A stretch of 64,000 bases of DNA from Methanoregula sp. (GCF_028679125.1 NZ_JAJRCG010000001.1:1-64000), one strand, 5' to 3'; shown: positions 15,658 through 24,994, counted from the first letter of the stretch. Program-made: numbers and translations. The notes: a model not told the origin generated them from the letters alone.

Positions 15658-17262
15658 TCATAAGATCCCCTGCTGGAAAGGAACCCTGAATTTTTCGTTT
15701 GGTATGATGATCTCGAATCGTGCACCGGTCCCGGATATCCCGGTCTCCCGGATAAGAATCCCGGTTATTGCGAGGATCTCGCGGGAGAGGAAGAGGCCAA
15801 AACCGGTATTTTTGAAGAATTTCCGGTTGAAAATATTCTCTTTTTCTGCATCCGGTATCCCGCCCCCGTTATCCTCGCAGGTGATGATGAGCCCGCTGTC
15901 TGATTCCCGTGCAGAGAAGTGGATCCGGGAGACATTCATCCCGTGGTTCCTGGCGTTCTCGAGCAGGTTGAAGAATACCTTTTCCAGCAGGGGATCGGCA
16001 AATATCTCGATGGATTGCAGATCCGACCGGATCTTCACCTGTCCCATGCTGGCCGTGCGAGAAGCCCGTTCAACAATATCCTGAACATTCTGCCAGAGGG
16101 GGGCATGGACGCCGATATTCTGGTATTCCCGGGTGAAACTGATCTGCTGGCGGATGCTCTCAAGAGCCCTTTCTTCTTTCTGGATATATTCGAGTACGTC
16201 CGGGTCGGTTGTCTGCATCCGTGCGAGTTCGATATATCCCCCGAGGGCCGTGAGCTGGTTCAGGGTGTCGTGCCTTGTTATGTTGGAGAGCAGGTTGAGT
16301 TTCTTGTTTGCCAGCTGGAGAGCATCGCTCAGCTGGATCAGCTTGGTGATCAGGTACTCTTTTTCCATCAGTTCCAGGGCGAGCGACAGGGTGTCGGTCA
16401 GTTCAACGAGCAGCTGTACCTCCTCCTCGCTGAAGAATCCGGTTTCCTGGGCGTTGAATATCATCACCCCGATCACCTGGTCGCCGACCCGGAGGGGGAA
16501 TGCTGCGCTGGATCCGATGCCATGCGCAGCGAGACTTCCCGCCCAGGGTGCCAGGAGCGGATCGTGGCGGTTGTCGGTGCTGGCGTAATAAATGCCCTTG
16601 CCGATGACAATCTCCTTGAGGGCAGATCCAAGCGCCAGAAGGTCCTCTGCGCTGACGGGAGGGTACCCGGTATCATCGGTCCTGCAGTACCAGGCCTCCG
16701 GTTCAAAGCAGCCGTTGTCATAGCGGAAAAGCCCGATCCATGCACTCAGGAAACTCCCGTCAGCAACGACAATGCGGCAGACCTCTTCAAGCAGCGCCTT
16801 CCTGTTACGGAGACTGGCTGATGCCGCATTGGTCTGCGAAATGATCCGGTAGAGGCGTGCGAGATGTGCGGTCCTGCGGGCAGACATGCGGCGTTCGACA
16901 GCGGCCCGTATCTGGTGTGCCAGTTCCCCGTACTGTGTTGTTGGATCCCTGCCTTTTTGCCGGTAATGATCCGCCCCGCCGTTCAGTGCATCGATGACGG
17001 CATCCCCCGAATACGTCCTGGCAAAGAACAGGACCGGAAGCAGGGGCGATATTCTCCTGACCTCCCGGAGAAGCCGGGAACCGTCAATGTCCGGCGGGCA
17101 GTTCTCAGACAGTATTGCATCATAGGTTGTATGCCGGAGCCGTTCGCGTGCTTCTGTATCCGAGCGGCAGGTCTCTACCGAGAGAAACCCGGATTCTTCG
17201 AGCAGGGTTCTGCCTGCCTGGAGAAGTTCCGGGTCATCGTCGATATAGAGTACTGATATCAT
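15658..17262 (-). CDS. Paralogous hybrid sensor kinase with degenerate receiver
   Basis: A 534-aa paralogue of the 13864 product with the same receiver-GAF-kinase order. The kinase is intact: RHDTLN in the H-box, NLLENARNHG in the N-box and CEDNGGGIPDAE in the G1 box. The receiver differs: the position of the phospho-acceptor is Glu (LSENCPP, E53) where the paralogue has Asp, and the neighbouring acidic residue is also changed. Glu at this site often mimics phosphorylation, so this receiver may be locked or structural. The 130 bases before the downstream kinase are TGG-rich. Confidence 0.85.
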   Translation of the reverse strand: MISVLYIDDDPELLQAGRTLLEESGFLSVETCRSDTEARERLRHTTYDAILSENCPPDIDGSRLLREVRRISPLLPVLFFARTYSGDAVIDALNGGADHYRQKGRDPTTQYGELAHQIRAAVERRMSARRTAHLARLYRIISQTNAASASLRNRKALLEEVCRIVVADGSFLSAWIGLFRYDNGCFEPEAWYCRTDDTGYPPVSAEDLLALGSALKEIVIGKGIYYASTDNRHDPLLAPWAGSLAAHGIGSSAAFPLRVGDQVIGVMIFNAQETGFFSEEEVQLLVELTDTLSLALELMEKEYLITKLIQLSDALQLANKKLNLLSNITRHDTLNQLTALGGYIELARMQTTDPDVLEYIQKEERALESIRQQISFTREYQNIGVHAPLWQNVQDIVERASRTASMGQVKIRSDLQSIEIFADPLLEKVFFNLLENARNHGMNVSRIHFSARESDSGLIITCEDNGGGIPDAEKENIFNRKFFKNTGFGLFLSREILAITGILIRETGISGTGARFEIIIPNEKFRVPFQQGIL

Positions 17263-17380
17263 GTTTTTTCCTCCTGTGAATGGTAATCAGAGGGAAAACT
17301 CTGCCGGAACAACAACCCTTGCGGGTATCCGGGTCAGGCCCGGGGGATTCTCTTGAAAAAAGGGGAATGGATCCGGGATA

Positions 17381-18682
17381 TTATTCCCAGACATTCGCCC
17401 GTTTGTCAATGATCCTCTTCGCCTTGTGAGTCTCCCGTGGCAGGGTTCCCGGCGGGTGCACGATCACCTGTGCCGTCACGCCGAGCCGTGCCTTAATTGC
17501 AGTTGCAAGCTGAGCCTGTACTTCTGCCGGTTTCTTCTTCGTGTTCTCCACCTCGATGGTCAGTACGTCGAGATGTTTTGCCCGGTCCACGATGAGACGG
17601 TACTCGCCGGTCAGGTAATCCGCACCGCGGACCACGGCTTCGACGTCGCTCGGGAAGACGTTGACACCCTTGACAATGAGCATGTCGTCTGTCCTCCCGT
17701 GGATGCCGTGCAGGCGCTTGTGCGTCCGGCCGCAGTCGCATTTCTCGTCGGTGTAGGTGACGATATCCCCGGTCCGGAAGCGGATGAGGGGGCGTGCACG
17801 CTTCTTTAAGGTGGTCAGGACCATCTCCCCGCGTTCACCCTCGCCGACCGGCTCCCCGGTCTTGGGGTCGAGGACTTCCACGATCATGTGGTCCTCCTCG
17901 ATGTGGATGCCCGACTTCTCGGTACAGGACCCTGCACAGGCCCCGAAGATGTCGGAGAGTCCGTAATATTCGTACAGGTTCGCGTTCCAGAGGTCCTCGA
18001 TGTTCTCCCGGGTCTCCTTGATCGCCCCGCCGGGTTCCCCCGAGCAGATGATATTCCGGATACTGAGGTCTTTTGCCGGATCGATCCCCAGTTTCTTTGC
18101 GGTCTCGCCCAGGTACCAGGCAAAGGACGGTGTGGTCCAGGTCCAGCCGGGCTGGAACTGTTTGACGAAGTTCAGCAGCCGTTCGGAGGGGATGGACCCG
18201 GCATGGATGCTGAGCGCCCCGAGTTTCTGGGCGCCCAGGACACAGGGACCCCCGATGAAGAGCGAGAAGTTCAGCGCATGGATATACCGGTCGGTATTCC
18301 GCATACCGCTCCGCCAGAAGAGGCGGGCCTGGCAGTCGATGAAGTCCTCGAAATCCTGTGCCGTGAAGGGCGATGCTGTCGGGACTCCCGTGGAACCGCT
18401 CGATGCGGAGATGTACACGATCTCGTTCTCGGGCACGGCCACGAGATCCCCGAACGGTTCGCTGGCCTGCTGGCGTTCCCGGATGGTCTGCTTGGTGAGG
18501 AACGGCAGGTTCCGGATATCGTCAACGGAACTGAGTTTCTTTGCTGGGAGTATCTTCTTGTAATACGGGGACCCCTTGCGGGCGAACGCGATCTCGTTGT
18601 TTAAGAGTTTCAGCTGGTATTTCTCCAGATCCTTCCGTGGCATGGTCTCGATGGTCTTGTCCCAGTATTTCTTATCGGTCAT
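17381..18682 (-). CDS. Phenylacetate-CoA ligase-like adenylate-forming enzyme
   Basis: A 433-aa member of the PaaK-type ANL ligases, which activate aryl acids to CoA thioesters with ATP. The P-loop is YISASSGSTGVPT near residue 90, the adenine-binding segment is YEYYGLSDIFG near 240, and the hinge Asp/Arg region is LIRFRTGDIVTYTDEKC near 300. C-terminal GRTDDMLIVKGVNVFPSDVE and the final Lys-rich segment are typical. In methanogens such enzymes may salvage aromatic amino-acid precursors; substrate is unknown here. An aaggtg SD precedes the ATG. Upstream (18795) is a TTGCCGCAAT half-site. It appears monocistronic. Confidence 0.88.
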   Translation of the reverse strand: MTDKKYWDKTIETMPRKDLEKYQLKLLNNEIAFARKGSPYYKKILPAKKLSSVDDIRNLPFLTKQTIRERQQASEPFGDLVAVPENEIVYISASSGSTGVPTASPFTAQDFEDFIDCQARLFWRSGMRNTDRYIHALNFSLFIGGPCVLGAQKLGALSIHAGSIPSERLLNFVKQFQPGWTWTTPSFAWYLGETAKKLGIDPAKDLSIRNIICSGEPGGAIKETRENIEDLWNANLYEYYGLSDIFGACAGSCTEKSGIHIEEDHMIVEVLDPKTGEPVGEGERGEMVLTTLKKRARPLIRFRTGDIVTYTDEKCDCGRTHKRLHGIHGRTDDMLIVKGVNVFPSDVEAVVRGADYLTGEYRLIVDRAKHLDVLTIEVENTKKKPAEVQAQLATAIKARLGVTAQVIVHPPGTLPRETHKAKRIIDKRANVWE

Positions 18683-18948
18683 GGTACACCTTATTCATGG
18701 TATCGGGCACGGCACGGGAAGTCTGCCCGGCAAGTACCTGTTATCTCACATCAAATTGTCCCGAATCGAAATATACCCGGATATAGGAGACATTTTTGCC
18801 GCAATTCTCACTTTGCGGATACAGGTGTAATGCCGTTTGGGACTCTGCATGAAAAACGAAGACCGGACGAACCGGAAGTAAATGATGGATAGTGAACCCC
18901 TTTACGGGGCTGCATGAGTGAAAAGGATGGTATACATGGGGGGCCGCA

Positions 18949-19234
18949 TCATACAGCGCTCACCTCGGATGTTGGCTTGTTCAGCCCATAGAGGCTCTGG
19001 CGGGCGTCAATGAAATAATGGCGCTCGATGAGGAACTGCTCTTCCTTAAGCCTGTTCAATGCGTACCGGACAGTCCTTGACGGGAGAGAGGTCTCGCGGA
19101 TGAGATCCTTCTGGGTAAGCTGTCCGCCCGATTCCAGCACTTTGAATACGAGCTTTGCCGATGGCGGCAGGTGCCCGATCTGTGCGATTCTGCTGTTATT
19201 GGTGTTGGTGTTTACAACAAAAACGATCCCTCAT
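18949..19234 (-). pseudogene. Winged-helix regulator with a 1-base frameshift
   Basis: From about 19224 down, one frame encodes a small archaeal winged-helix regulator (IGHLPPSAKLVFKVLE, LTQKDLIRETSLPSRTVRYA, then FIDARQSLYGL). That frame has no ATG, GTG or TTG until a GTG at 19140, which would cut off the conserved IGHLPPSAKLVFK part. An ATG at 19234 with a matching SD (ggtgatcc) lies in the next frame; deleting one base from the run of five A (19219-19223 on the plus strand) joins them into a ~95-aa protein. So the gene is frameshifted, misread, or uses an unusual start. Confidence 0.65.
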
Positions 19235-19249
19235 AGTGGATCACCATAA

Positions 19250-19917
19250 CAACTTCTGGGTTCACAATTGTTAAGTATTTCGGTTTCGCGGGACCGGGAA
19301 TTCTGGTAAATTCTCATGATGAAAAGGTTGAATATCGTTCTGTTTTAAAAATAAACGCCTATCCTCGTGATATTCCCTCTCCATGACATGCATGATAAAT
19401 ATGCTTGTGGTGCATATGGCATACAAGCTCCATTCCTGCCGCGCATTTTTGGATACGGTCCGGGCGGATGGTTCCCGGTTCAGTAACCCTCTGAATCACG
19501 GCGGGGCCCAGCGTTCGTACTCCCGAATAGTGAACCCGTGCTGTTCAGGGAGTAGATGACGGGAGGCTGGCGTTCATCGAATCGCAGGTGGAGACGATCC
19601 CGTCGACGATACCTGCGGGAAATGGATCTCAGTGACATAGAAATACCTGCGCCGCGGGCTGCTATATAGTCCGGTACAGAGGCAAAAATCTCCTGTTCCT
19701 CTGAAATACGGTATCCGTTGGCAGGATCAGCCGGTGCTTCACGCTCCGGTATATCCTGCTGTCTGGTCCCTGTAGCCTGACATGCCAGAGTATCCGCTGA
19801 GGGATCTGTTGGTATGCTGAGACGAGACCTGTCTATCCCTCTGCGGATCCCGGATGTCGGTAGTACCCTGGAGATCGGGTATCAGAAAAAATGCGAAAAA
19901 TAGGGTTTGGATAGCCC
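19250..19917. other. Intergenic region of about 670 bases, nothing firm
   Basis: No gene is supported. A few short frames with Met codons near 19389 lack SD motifs and family resemblance. TTCACAATTGTTA at 19261-19273 lies just upstream of the winged-helix gene and matches 13 bases upstream of the tRNA-Cys at 29543. Base composition is more A+T-rich than the flanking genes up to about 19440. The segment could hold an undetected RNA gene or decayed DNA. Confidence 0.5.
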
Positions 19918-21033
19918 TTATTCATTCAGGGTTACGTAGACCGTCTGCTGGTCCTTGTAGAACTGATCGTTCGGGTTTGCCTGGGTGAGTTCATCCAGCG
20001 CCTGTTTGTAGACAGTCCTGTCAATATGATCGTCGATATTGACCGTGGTATTGATGTAGTTCATGTTCTTCATCATCGTGTAGATCTTGTCAATACCCTT
20101 GGTATTCGGATCCGGGGAATTGTAGGTCTTCCCGTTGGTCATCGCCTCTTTCAGGACGCTCTTGTCGACACTCACATATTTTCCCACAACATCCACGGAC
20201 GCATCAGGATTTTCTGACAGCCACTTGTAGGACTCGATTAACGCTTTATCGAAGCGGACGTAGGTATCACGGTTCGCGGTGAGTTCATCGGTCAGGACTG
20301 CAATCCTGCAGCAGGGGTGTCTGGGATAGAAATCACCGGTATAGAGCACGACACGAAGGCCCTGACTCTCTGCCAGTTCCATGTAGGGCGTCCAGACCAG
20401 TCCGGCATCGACCTTGCCGGCCTTGACCGCTTCAAGTACCGCTGAAGGAGACGCGAGTTCCTGGATCGTAATATCCTTCTTTAAGTCAAGGCCTGCCTTG
20501 GTGAGAGCATCACGGAAGTGAATATCCCCGGTAGATGCCCTGACCGTGGCGATGGTCTTTCCCTTGAAGATCACCAGATCGGCAGTGGTGTTCAGGTTCT
20601 TGTACTGGTCCGCCTTGTCAGCCGTGACAACGAGACCGGCAGCATCCCCGTCAAGGCCTCCGATGATGGTCTCATTGGCGCCTTTCGAGATGAAGACCAG
20701 CGGGGTTAAGCCAAAACCACCGACATCGACTTTCTTTGCGAGGATGGCATTGGTGCCTTCGGCACTGTTCTGGAACTGGAAGAGCGTGACGTCCAGGCCC
20801 TCTTTCTCAAAGTATCCCTGCTCCTTTGCAATAAAGATGAGCGCATGCCCGTTGTTGGGGAGATACCCGACATTCAGGGGGGTTAACTGTGCTGCGGATG
20901 GTGTGGCTGGTACCTGCGTTGAAGAGGATGTGGTTGTTGCGGGTTTATTCGATCCCGTGCATCCAGCAATGACTGCCATGCCAATGACGAGAAGGGCCAG
21001 TACGATGAGTAAGTACGAACTGCTTTTTTTCAT
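19918..21033 (-). CDS. ABC transporter substrate-binding lipoprotein (NMT1/TauA-like)
   Basis: A 371-aa secreted lipoprotein. The N-terminus is a signal peptide with a lipobox (VIAGCTGS) followed by a Thr/Ser-rich linker. The body matches the nitrate/sulfonate/taurine-type binding proteins (LNVGYLPNNGHALIFIAKEQGYFEKEGL). It captures a small anion for the permease and ATPase encoded upstream. A pair of Cys in RHPCCRIAVLTDE near residue 240 is distinctive. The frame extends back to 21144, but the ATG at 21033 has an aggag SD and gives a proper signal peptide. Substrate is not decidable; a sulfonate would suit the sulfur context. Confidence 0.87.
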   Translation of the reverse strand: MKKSSSYLLIVLALLVIGMAVIAGCTGSNKPATTTSSSTQVPATPSAAQLTPLNVGYLPNNGHALIFIAKEQGYFEKEGLDVTLFQFQNSAEGTNAILAKKVDVGGFGLTPLVFISKGANETIIGGLDGDAAGLVVTADKADQYKNLNTTADLVIFKGKTIATVRASTGDIHFRDALTKAGLDLKKDITIQELASPSAVLEAVKAGKVDAGLVWTPYMELAESQGLRVVLYTGDFYPRHPCCRIAVLTDELTANRDTYVRFDKALIESYKWLSENPDASVDVVGKYVSVDKSVLKEAMTNGKTYNSPDPNTKGIDKIYTMMKNMNYINTTVNIDDHIDRTVYKQALDELTQANPNDQFYKDQQTVYVTLNE

Positions 21034-21277
21034 GAATTTTGCTCCTGTTAACGGCGTATCACGCATGCATCCCGGGAATCCCCGGAGGGGGTGGAGGGTG
21101 TATTCTGGATCCGTGTTAACGCACGATCCGGCAAAAACAACCAACCGGGATAGGAGATCCTGACTGCGGATTGCCTGTATACCATGTGGAAAAATAAATT
21201 AAATACGTGGACTTGTGAGCAAAAAAGCGTTGGAAATCCAGTAATCCGGGAAAAAGCGGCAAAAACTGCATGAAAAA

Positions 21278-21565
21278 TTATTCGACGATCCGCAGCTCGA
21301 ATGTGCCTTCAAGGCAGGAACCCGTAAAATCAAGAAAATTCGTGAGATTATCTGACATCTCTGTCGAGAGCGACCTGGAGAGGTAAATGATGATATGGGG
21401 TTTTGTAGCAGGATTTTTCTTCAGTTCTAAATAGACTTCCTTGAAGACAAGGAGGAGGGTCCGGAAATTGACCCGCCGGATGATCCTGATGTGGCTGGTG
21501 CCGTCAGGATCGATCAGGACCCGGTAACTCGCGGTCTTTCTGAAACAGGGATTGGCAGGCTCCAT
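21278..21565 (-). CDS. Small hypothetical protein in the ABC operon, 95 aa
   Basis: Unrecognised protein encoded between the permease and the binding protein on the same strand. It is basic and beta/alpha-looking: RVLIDPDGTSHIRIIRRVNFRTLLL, then a helix (FKEVYLELKKNP) and strand PHIIIYLSRS. The C-terminal part has one Cys (FTGSCLEG). No signal peptide. Gaps of 116 bases to the permease and 244 to the binding protein leave operon membership open. It could be a regulatory or anti-sigma-antagonist-like (STAS-like) protein by general look, but that is a guess. Confidence 0.6.
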   Translation of the reverse strand: MEPANPCFRKTASYRVLIDPDGTSHIRIIRRVNFRTLLLVFKEVYLELKKNPATKPHIIIYLSRSLSTEMSDNLTNFLDFTGSCLEGTFELRIVE

Positions 21566-21681
21566 ACTCTATCCGGGTGGGTGTGTTCATGTCCTGTCAG
21601 TGATCAGGATCGCCACATCTGTTATCCAATCCGTTTGGCCTGTCAGGTATATGTATTCTTATTTACTGGCAGGAACTGCCT

Positions 21682-22611
21682 CTACTCTGCCTGCTGCCAC
21701 CGCAGGCAATGGCGCTGGATCCGGTCAAAGATGAACATGACCCCGATAACGACAAGGGCGATCAGGATCATCCCGGCGATGACCTTGTCATAGTTGGCGA
21801 ACTGGTGGTTATACTCGATATACCATCCAAGGCCCGAGGTGGCGGCGATCATCTCGGCCACGGTGATACTGATAAAGGCCATGATCAGGGAGATCATTGC
21901 CCCGGAGAAGATCGATGGCATGGCGCCGGGCAGGAGGATGCGGCGGACCATCTGGTGATCGGAAAGCCCGAGGGTCCGGGCGGAGTTGATGATCCGGTGG
22001 TCCACGGCAAACACCCCGTAAATGGTCCCCACCAGGATCGGCCAGAATGCCCCGATGAAGATCAGGAAGACCGATGAGGCCGCAAAGGTCGGGAGGAGAA
22101 CGATCGCGTAGGGCAGGTACACGGTGGGCGGGATGGGGGATACCGCTTTTGCGATCGGGTACGCGACATCATAGAGACGACGCCTCCACCCGATGTAGAG
22201 GCCCAGGGGAATCGCAAGGGCAAGAGCAAGAATATACCCCGTGGCCATGATGCCCAGCGATCCCACTGCACCGTACAGCATCAGCTGCCAGTCGGATACA
22301 AATACCTGGAAGACCTGTGCCGGGCCGGGAAAGAGGAGCGGGTCGAGCAGGGATAACTTCCCCAGGAGAATTTCCCAGAGTACCAGGATTACGGCGATGA
22401 CGGTAACAATATCCGTTACTGCACGGGCATCCTTTTTCTGAAAAACCAGTCCCGCTGTGAAGAGGATCGCGAGCAAAACCAGTACGCCGAGGAATGCGCC
22501 GGCATCCGCTGCTGCCTGCCGCTGGGCATCGGGAACCAGGACCTGCACTGCCAGTGCCAGTGCAAGGAGCAGATATACCGCTATGGCCGCCCGCGGGATC
22601 TTTTCCGTCAT
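21682..22611 (-). CDS. ABC transporter permease
   Basis: A 309-aa inner-membrane component of a binding-protein-dependent importer. About eight hydrophobic segments are visible; the N-terminal pair is extra compared with a minimal SsuC/TauC permease. The cytoplasmic EAA-type loop reads INSARTLGLSDHQMVRRILLPGAMPSIFSGAMI near residue 215, the contact site for the ATPase. Its ATG overlaps the stop of the ATPase gene by four bases (ATGA), so translation is coupled. With the proteins at 19918 and 22608 it forms one nitrate/sulfonate/taurine-type importer. Confidence 0.88.
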   Translation of the reverse strand: MTEKIPRAAIAVYLLLALALAVQVLVPDAQRQAAADAGAFLGVLVLLAILFTAGLVFQKKDARAVTDIVTVIAVILVLWEILLGKLSLLDPLLFPGPAQVFQVFVSDWQLMLYGAVGSLGIMATGYILALALAIPLGLYIGWRRRLYDVAYPIAKAVSPIPPTVYLPYAIVLLPTFAASSVFLIFIGAFWPILVGTIYGVFAVDHRIINSARTLGLSDHQMVRRILLPGAMPSIFSGAMISLIMAFISITVAEMIAATSGLGWYIEYNHQFANYDKVIAGMILIALVVIGVMFIFDRIQRHCLRWQQAE

Positions 22612-23435
22612 GCCAGTCCCCGGAAATTCTGCGCCTGCTGTTCGATCTCACCCAGCATCTCGCAGTAGAGGACCGAGAGAAGATGCGATTTGAGGGTGAG
22701 ATATTCCGCCGTTGCACCAAGGCTCTTGCGGCACCGGGGGCGCGAGAACGGTACATCGATCACTTCCTTGATCTTACCCGGTGACGGGGTCATGACTGCT
22801 ATCTTGTCCGACAGCAGGAGCGCTTCATCCACATCGTGGGTCACAAAAAGGACGGTTTTGTGCCGCTCCCCCTCGGTCCAGAGATTCAGCAGGAGGTCCT
22901 GCATGTAAATCCGGTTGAGGGAGTCCAGTGCGCCAAAGGGTTCGTCCATCAAGAATACTTTCGGGTTCATGGAGAACATGCGGGCAATGGAGACCCGCTG
23001 CCTCATCCCGCCCGAGAGTGTGTTGGGATAGGCGTTTCGGAATTTTTTCAGGCCAACCAGGTTGAGATACTCCTCAGCCTGTTTCTCGATCTCCGTCTTT
23101 GTATGGCTGCCACCGGTATGCTCGATGGCAAAGCAGATGTTCTCAAATGCCGTCATCCAGGGAAAGAGGGAGTAATCCTGGAATACCGTTCCGCGGTCTG
23201 TCCCGGGTCCGGATACCGGTTCCTTATCGATAAGGACGGAACCGGTGGTCGGGGTTTTCAGTCCCGAAACAATATCGATGATCGTACTCTTGCCGCACCC
23301 GGACGGGCCGATGAGGGAGATGAAATTCCCCTCGCTGATAGTAAGATTCACGTTTGACAGTGCGGTGTACCGGGAGCCGTTGTTGCCGTACTGCATGCTC
23401 AGGTTGTCGAGTGTTATGGTTGCCAGAATGGTCAC
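22608..23435 (-). CDS. ABC transporter ATP-binding protein (SsuB/TauB-like)
   Basis: Walker A is IGPSGCGKST, the Q-loop lies in FQDYSLFPWM, the signature is LSGGMRQRV and Walker B is KVFLMDEPFGALD, followed by the His switch in LFVTHDVDEAL. The protein energises the permease encoded next to it. The open frame extends upstream to 23573, but the conserved start of the family (xxTITLDNLSMQYG) fits the GTG at 23435, giving 275 aa. That GTG overlaps the SD gggaggtga itself, so the true start may be a rarer codon a few bases later. This ambiguity recurs for other genes in the window. Confidence 0.88.
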   Translation of the reverse strand: MTILATITLDNLSMQYGNNGSRYTALSNVNLTISEGNFISLIGPSGCGKSTIIDIVSGLKTPTTGSVLIDKEPVSGPGTDRGTVFQDYSLFPWMTAFENICFAIEHTGGSHTKTEIEKQAEEYLNLVGLKKFRNAYPNTLSGGMRQRVSIARMFSMNPKVFLMDEPFGALDSLNRIYMQDLLLNLWTEGERHKTVLFVTHDVDEALLLSDKIAVMTPSPGKIKEVIDVPFSRPRCRKSLGATAEYLTLKSHLLSVLYCEMLGEIEQQAQNFRGLA

Positions 23436-23639
23436 CTCCCGGAAAGGGAGCTCCGGGCATATCGCCCGGATATAGTTTGGTGATTGTAATTGGGGGAAAA
23501 TTGACTTATAGTGTAATAATTGAGCAATTCTTGACAACAGTGTCCCGGAATCATCCATTTTGCGGCAAAACACGCTTGAAAATTATCCTTGAAATATCTC
23601 CGTGGTTTACAGGAATAGTGCACCACAGAGAGTGCGCCT

Positions 23640-23711
23640 GCCAAGGTGGCGGAGTGGCCACGCGGCTGACTGCAGATCAGCTACATCCCGGTTCAAATCC
23701 GGGCCTTGGCT
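23640..23711 (+). tRNA. tRNA-Cys (GCA)
   Basis: Acceptor GCCAAGG/CCTTGGC, anticodon stem GCTGA/TCAGC with loop CTGCAGA (GCA), T-arm CCCGG TTCAAAT CCGGG, discriminator T73. All seven acceptor pairs are perfect. CCA is not encoded. It lies 55 bases before a radical SAM gene. It is nearly the same as the copies at 28130 and 29543 outside the acceptor stem. Confidence 0.95.
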
Positions 23712-23766
23712 TTTGAAAAAGAACTATCAACATACACCCGGAAGGGAGTCATTTTTGGAGGCACAG

Positions 23767-24762
23767 ATGGATCACGGCCTGACTGCGGAAACAAAAGCTC
23801 TCCTGATCAATATCGGCAGTGCAGAGATTGATCCATCGCTGCTTCCGCCACACTTCAGGACAACCGCAACCGCGGGTCCAGGAGCCGGGGGATCATCATT
23901 CTTTATCCGGTCCGGCGATCATCGCGTACGTCTTTCGATCAAACCGGATTCAATGCTGAAAGTGATCCCGTGGAACGAGTGTGTTGCGGTCCAGAAAGAG
24001 GGCCATATCATCGCGTACGGCCAGCTCGAACTGCCGCTGTGCCATTGCCCGGAGCAGGCGTATATCACGGTGAGCGAGCGTTGCACATTTGACTGCAAAT
24101 TCTGCCCGGTACCCCGCCTGCATGGCAGGGTGAAGACGATTGAGGAGATCACATCCCTCGTTGAAGCAGCACAGAACCAGGGGAATGTCCGTGCCATTTC
24201 CCTGACGAGCGGGGTGGCAGAATCCCCGGAGAAGGAGGCGGAATACCTGGTCCGCATTGTCCGGCACCTTGCTTCCCGGTTCGATGTGCCGATCGGTGTC
24301 TCGATCTATCCCACGAAAACCTCTTCGCAGGATCTTCGTGCCGCTGGTGCCAGTGAGATCAAATACAATGTGGAGACCATGGACAAGGAGATCTTCCAGC
24401 GCGTCTGTCCGGGACTCTCGCTGGATGCGATCCTTGTGTCCCTTGAGGAGGCCGTCGGGATCTATGGAAAAAATCACGTGTCATCCAATTTCATTCTTGG
24501 GCTTGGTGAGACGGATGCCTGTGTGGAAGAAGGGGTAGAAACGCTCGCGTCCATGGGTGTGATCCCCAACCTGCGCCCGATCTCGCCACACCCGCTCCGG
24601 AAAGGGGAGATCGTGGTGGAACGCCCGTCAGCATACCGGCTCCTGATCCTGGCCCGGATCAACAAAGCGGCCATCGAGCGCCACGGGCTTGATGTGCGGG
24701 CTGTAAAGACCATGTGCCTGCCCTGTACCGGTTGTGACCTGACCCCGCAGCGGGATCTCTGA
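23767..24762 (+). CDS. Radical SAM protein, uncharacterised methanogen type
   Basis: A 331-aa radical SAM enzyme. The cluster motif is SERCTFDCKFC (CxxxCxxC) near residue 103, and the glycine-rich SAM segment is AISLTSGVAESPEKEAE near 145. Partial TIM-barrel features continue through VSIYPTKTS, IKYNVETMD and NFILGLGETD. The end has extra thiols, CLPCTGCDLTP, which may bind an auxiliary cluster. The frame is open back through the tRNA-Cys, but ggagg at 23756-23760 fixes the ATG at 23767. The reaction is unknown; the tRNA-Cys next door may be a hint or may be chance. Confidence 0.85.
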   Translation: MDHGLTAETKALLINIGSAEIDPSLLPPHFRTTATAGPGAGGSSFFIRSGDHRVRLSIKPDSMLKVIPWNECVAVQKEGHIIAYGQLELPLCHCPEQAYITVSERCTFDCKFCPVPRLHGRVKTIEEITSLVEAAQNQGNVRAISLTSGVAESPEKEAEYLVRIVRHLASRFDVPIGVSIYPTKTSSQDLRAAGASEIKYNVETMDKEIFQRVCPGLSLDAILVSLEEAVGIYGKNHVSSNFILGLGETDACVEEGVETLASMGVIPNLRPISPHPLRKGEIVVERPSAYRLLILARINKAAIERHGLDVRAVKTMCLPCTGCDLTPQRDL

Positions 24763-24875
24763 AGAATTTTCCCTGTCCCTTTGACATGGGTATCCGCTTT
24801 TTGTAAGCAAGGTCCGGTCACTGTTTTTCCAACAGGTCTCACTAAAAAATTCCTTTTTAACCCCGGCCCGGCACG

Positions 24876-24994
24876 TTGTACCCATGCGACCCCCCCTCAA
24901 CCAAAATGCCTGCACGATCCCCATCTTATGACGTGAAATGAACCATTTTTTTGGCAAAATCCGGAACGGGCAAGGGGGGGTCGCGTGGGTACAG
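24876..24994. repeat. MITE-like element with 21-bp terminal inverted repeats (copy 1)
   Basis: Left end TTGTACCCATGCGACCCCCCC (written here as its parts: TTGTACCC, ATGCGA, C7) at 24876-24896 and its inverse at 24974-24994 with two mismatches. Inside, at 24926-24938, is TTATGACGTGAAA, the reverse complement of a 13-base core in copy 2 (one mismatch). The element sits between converging gene ends. No transposase is encoded. Confidence 0.7.
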
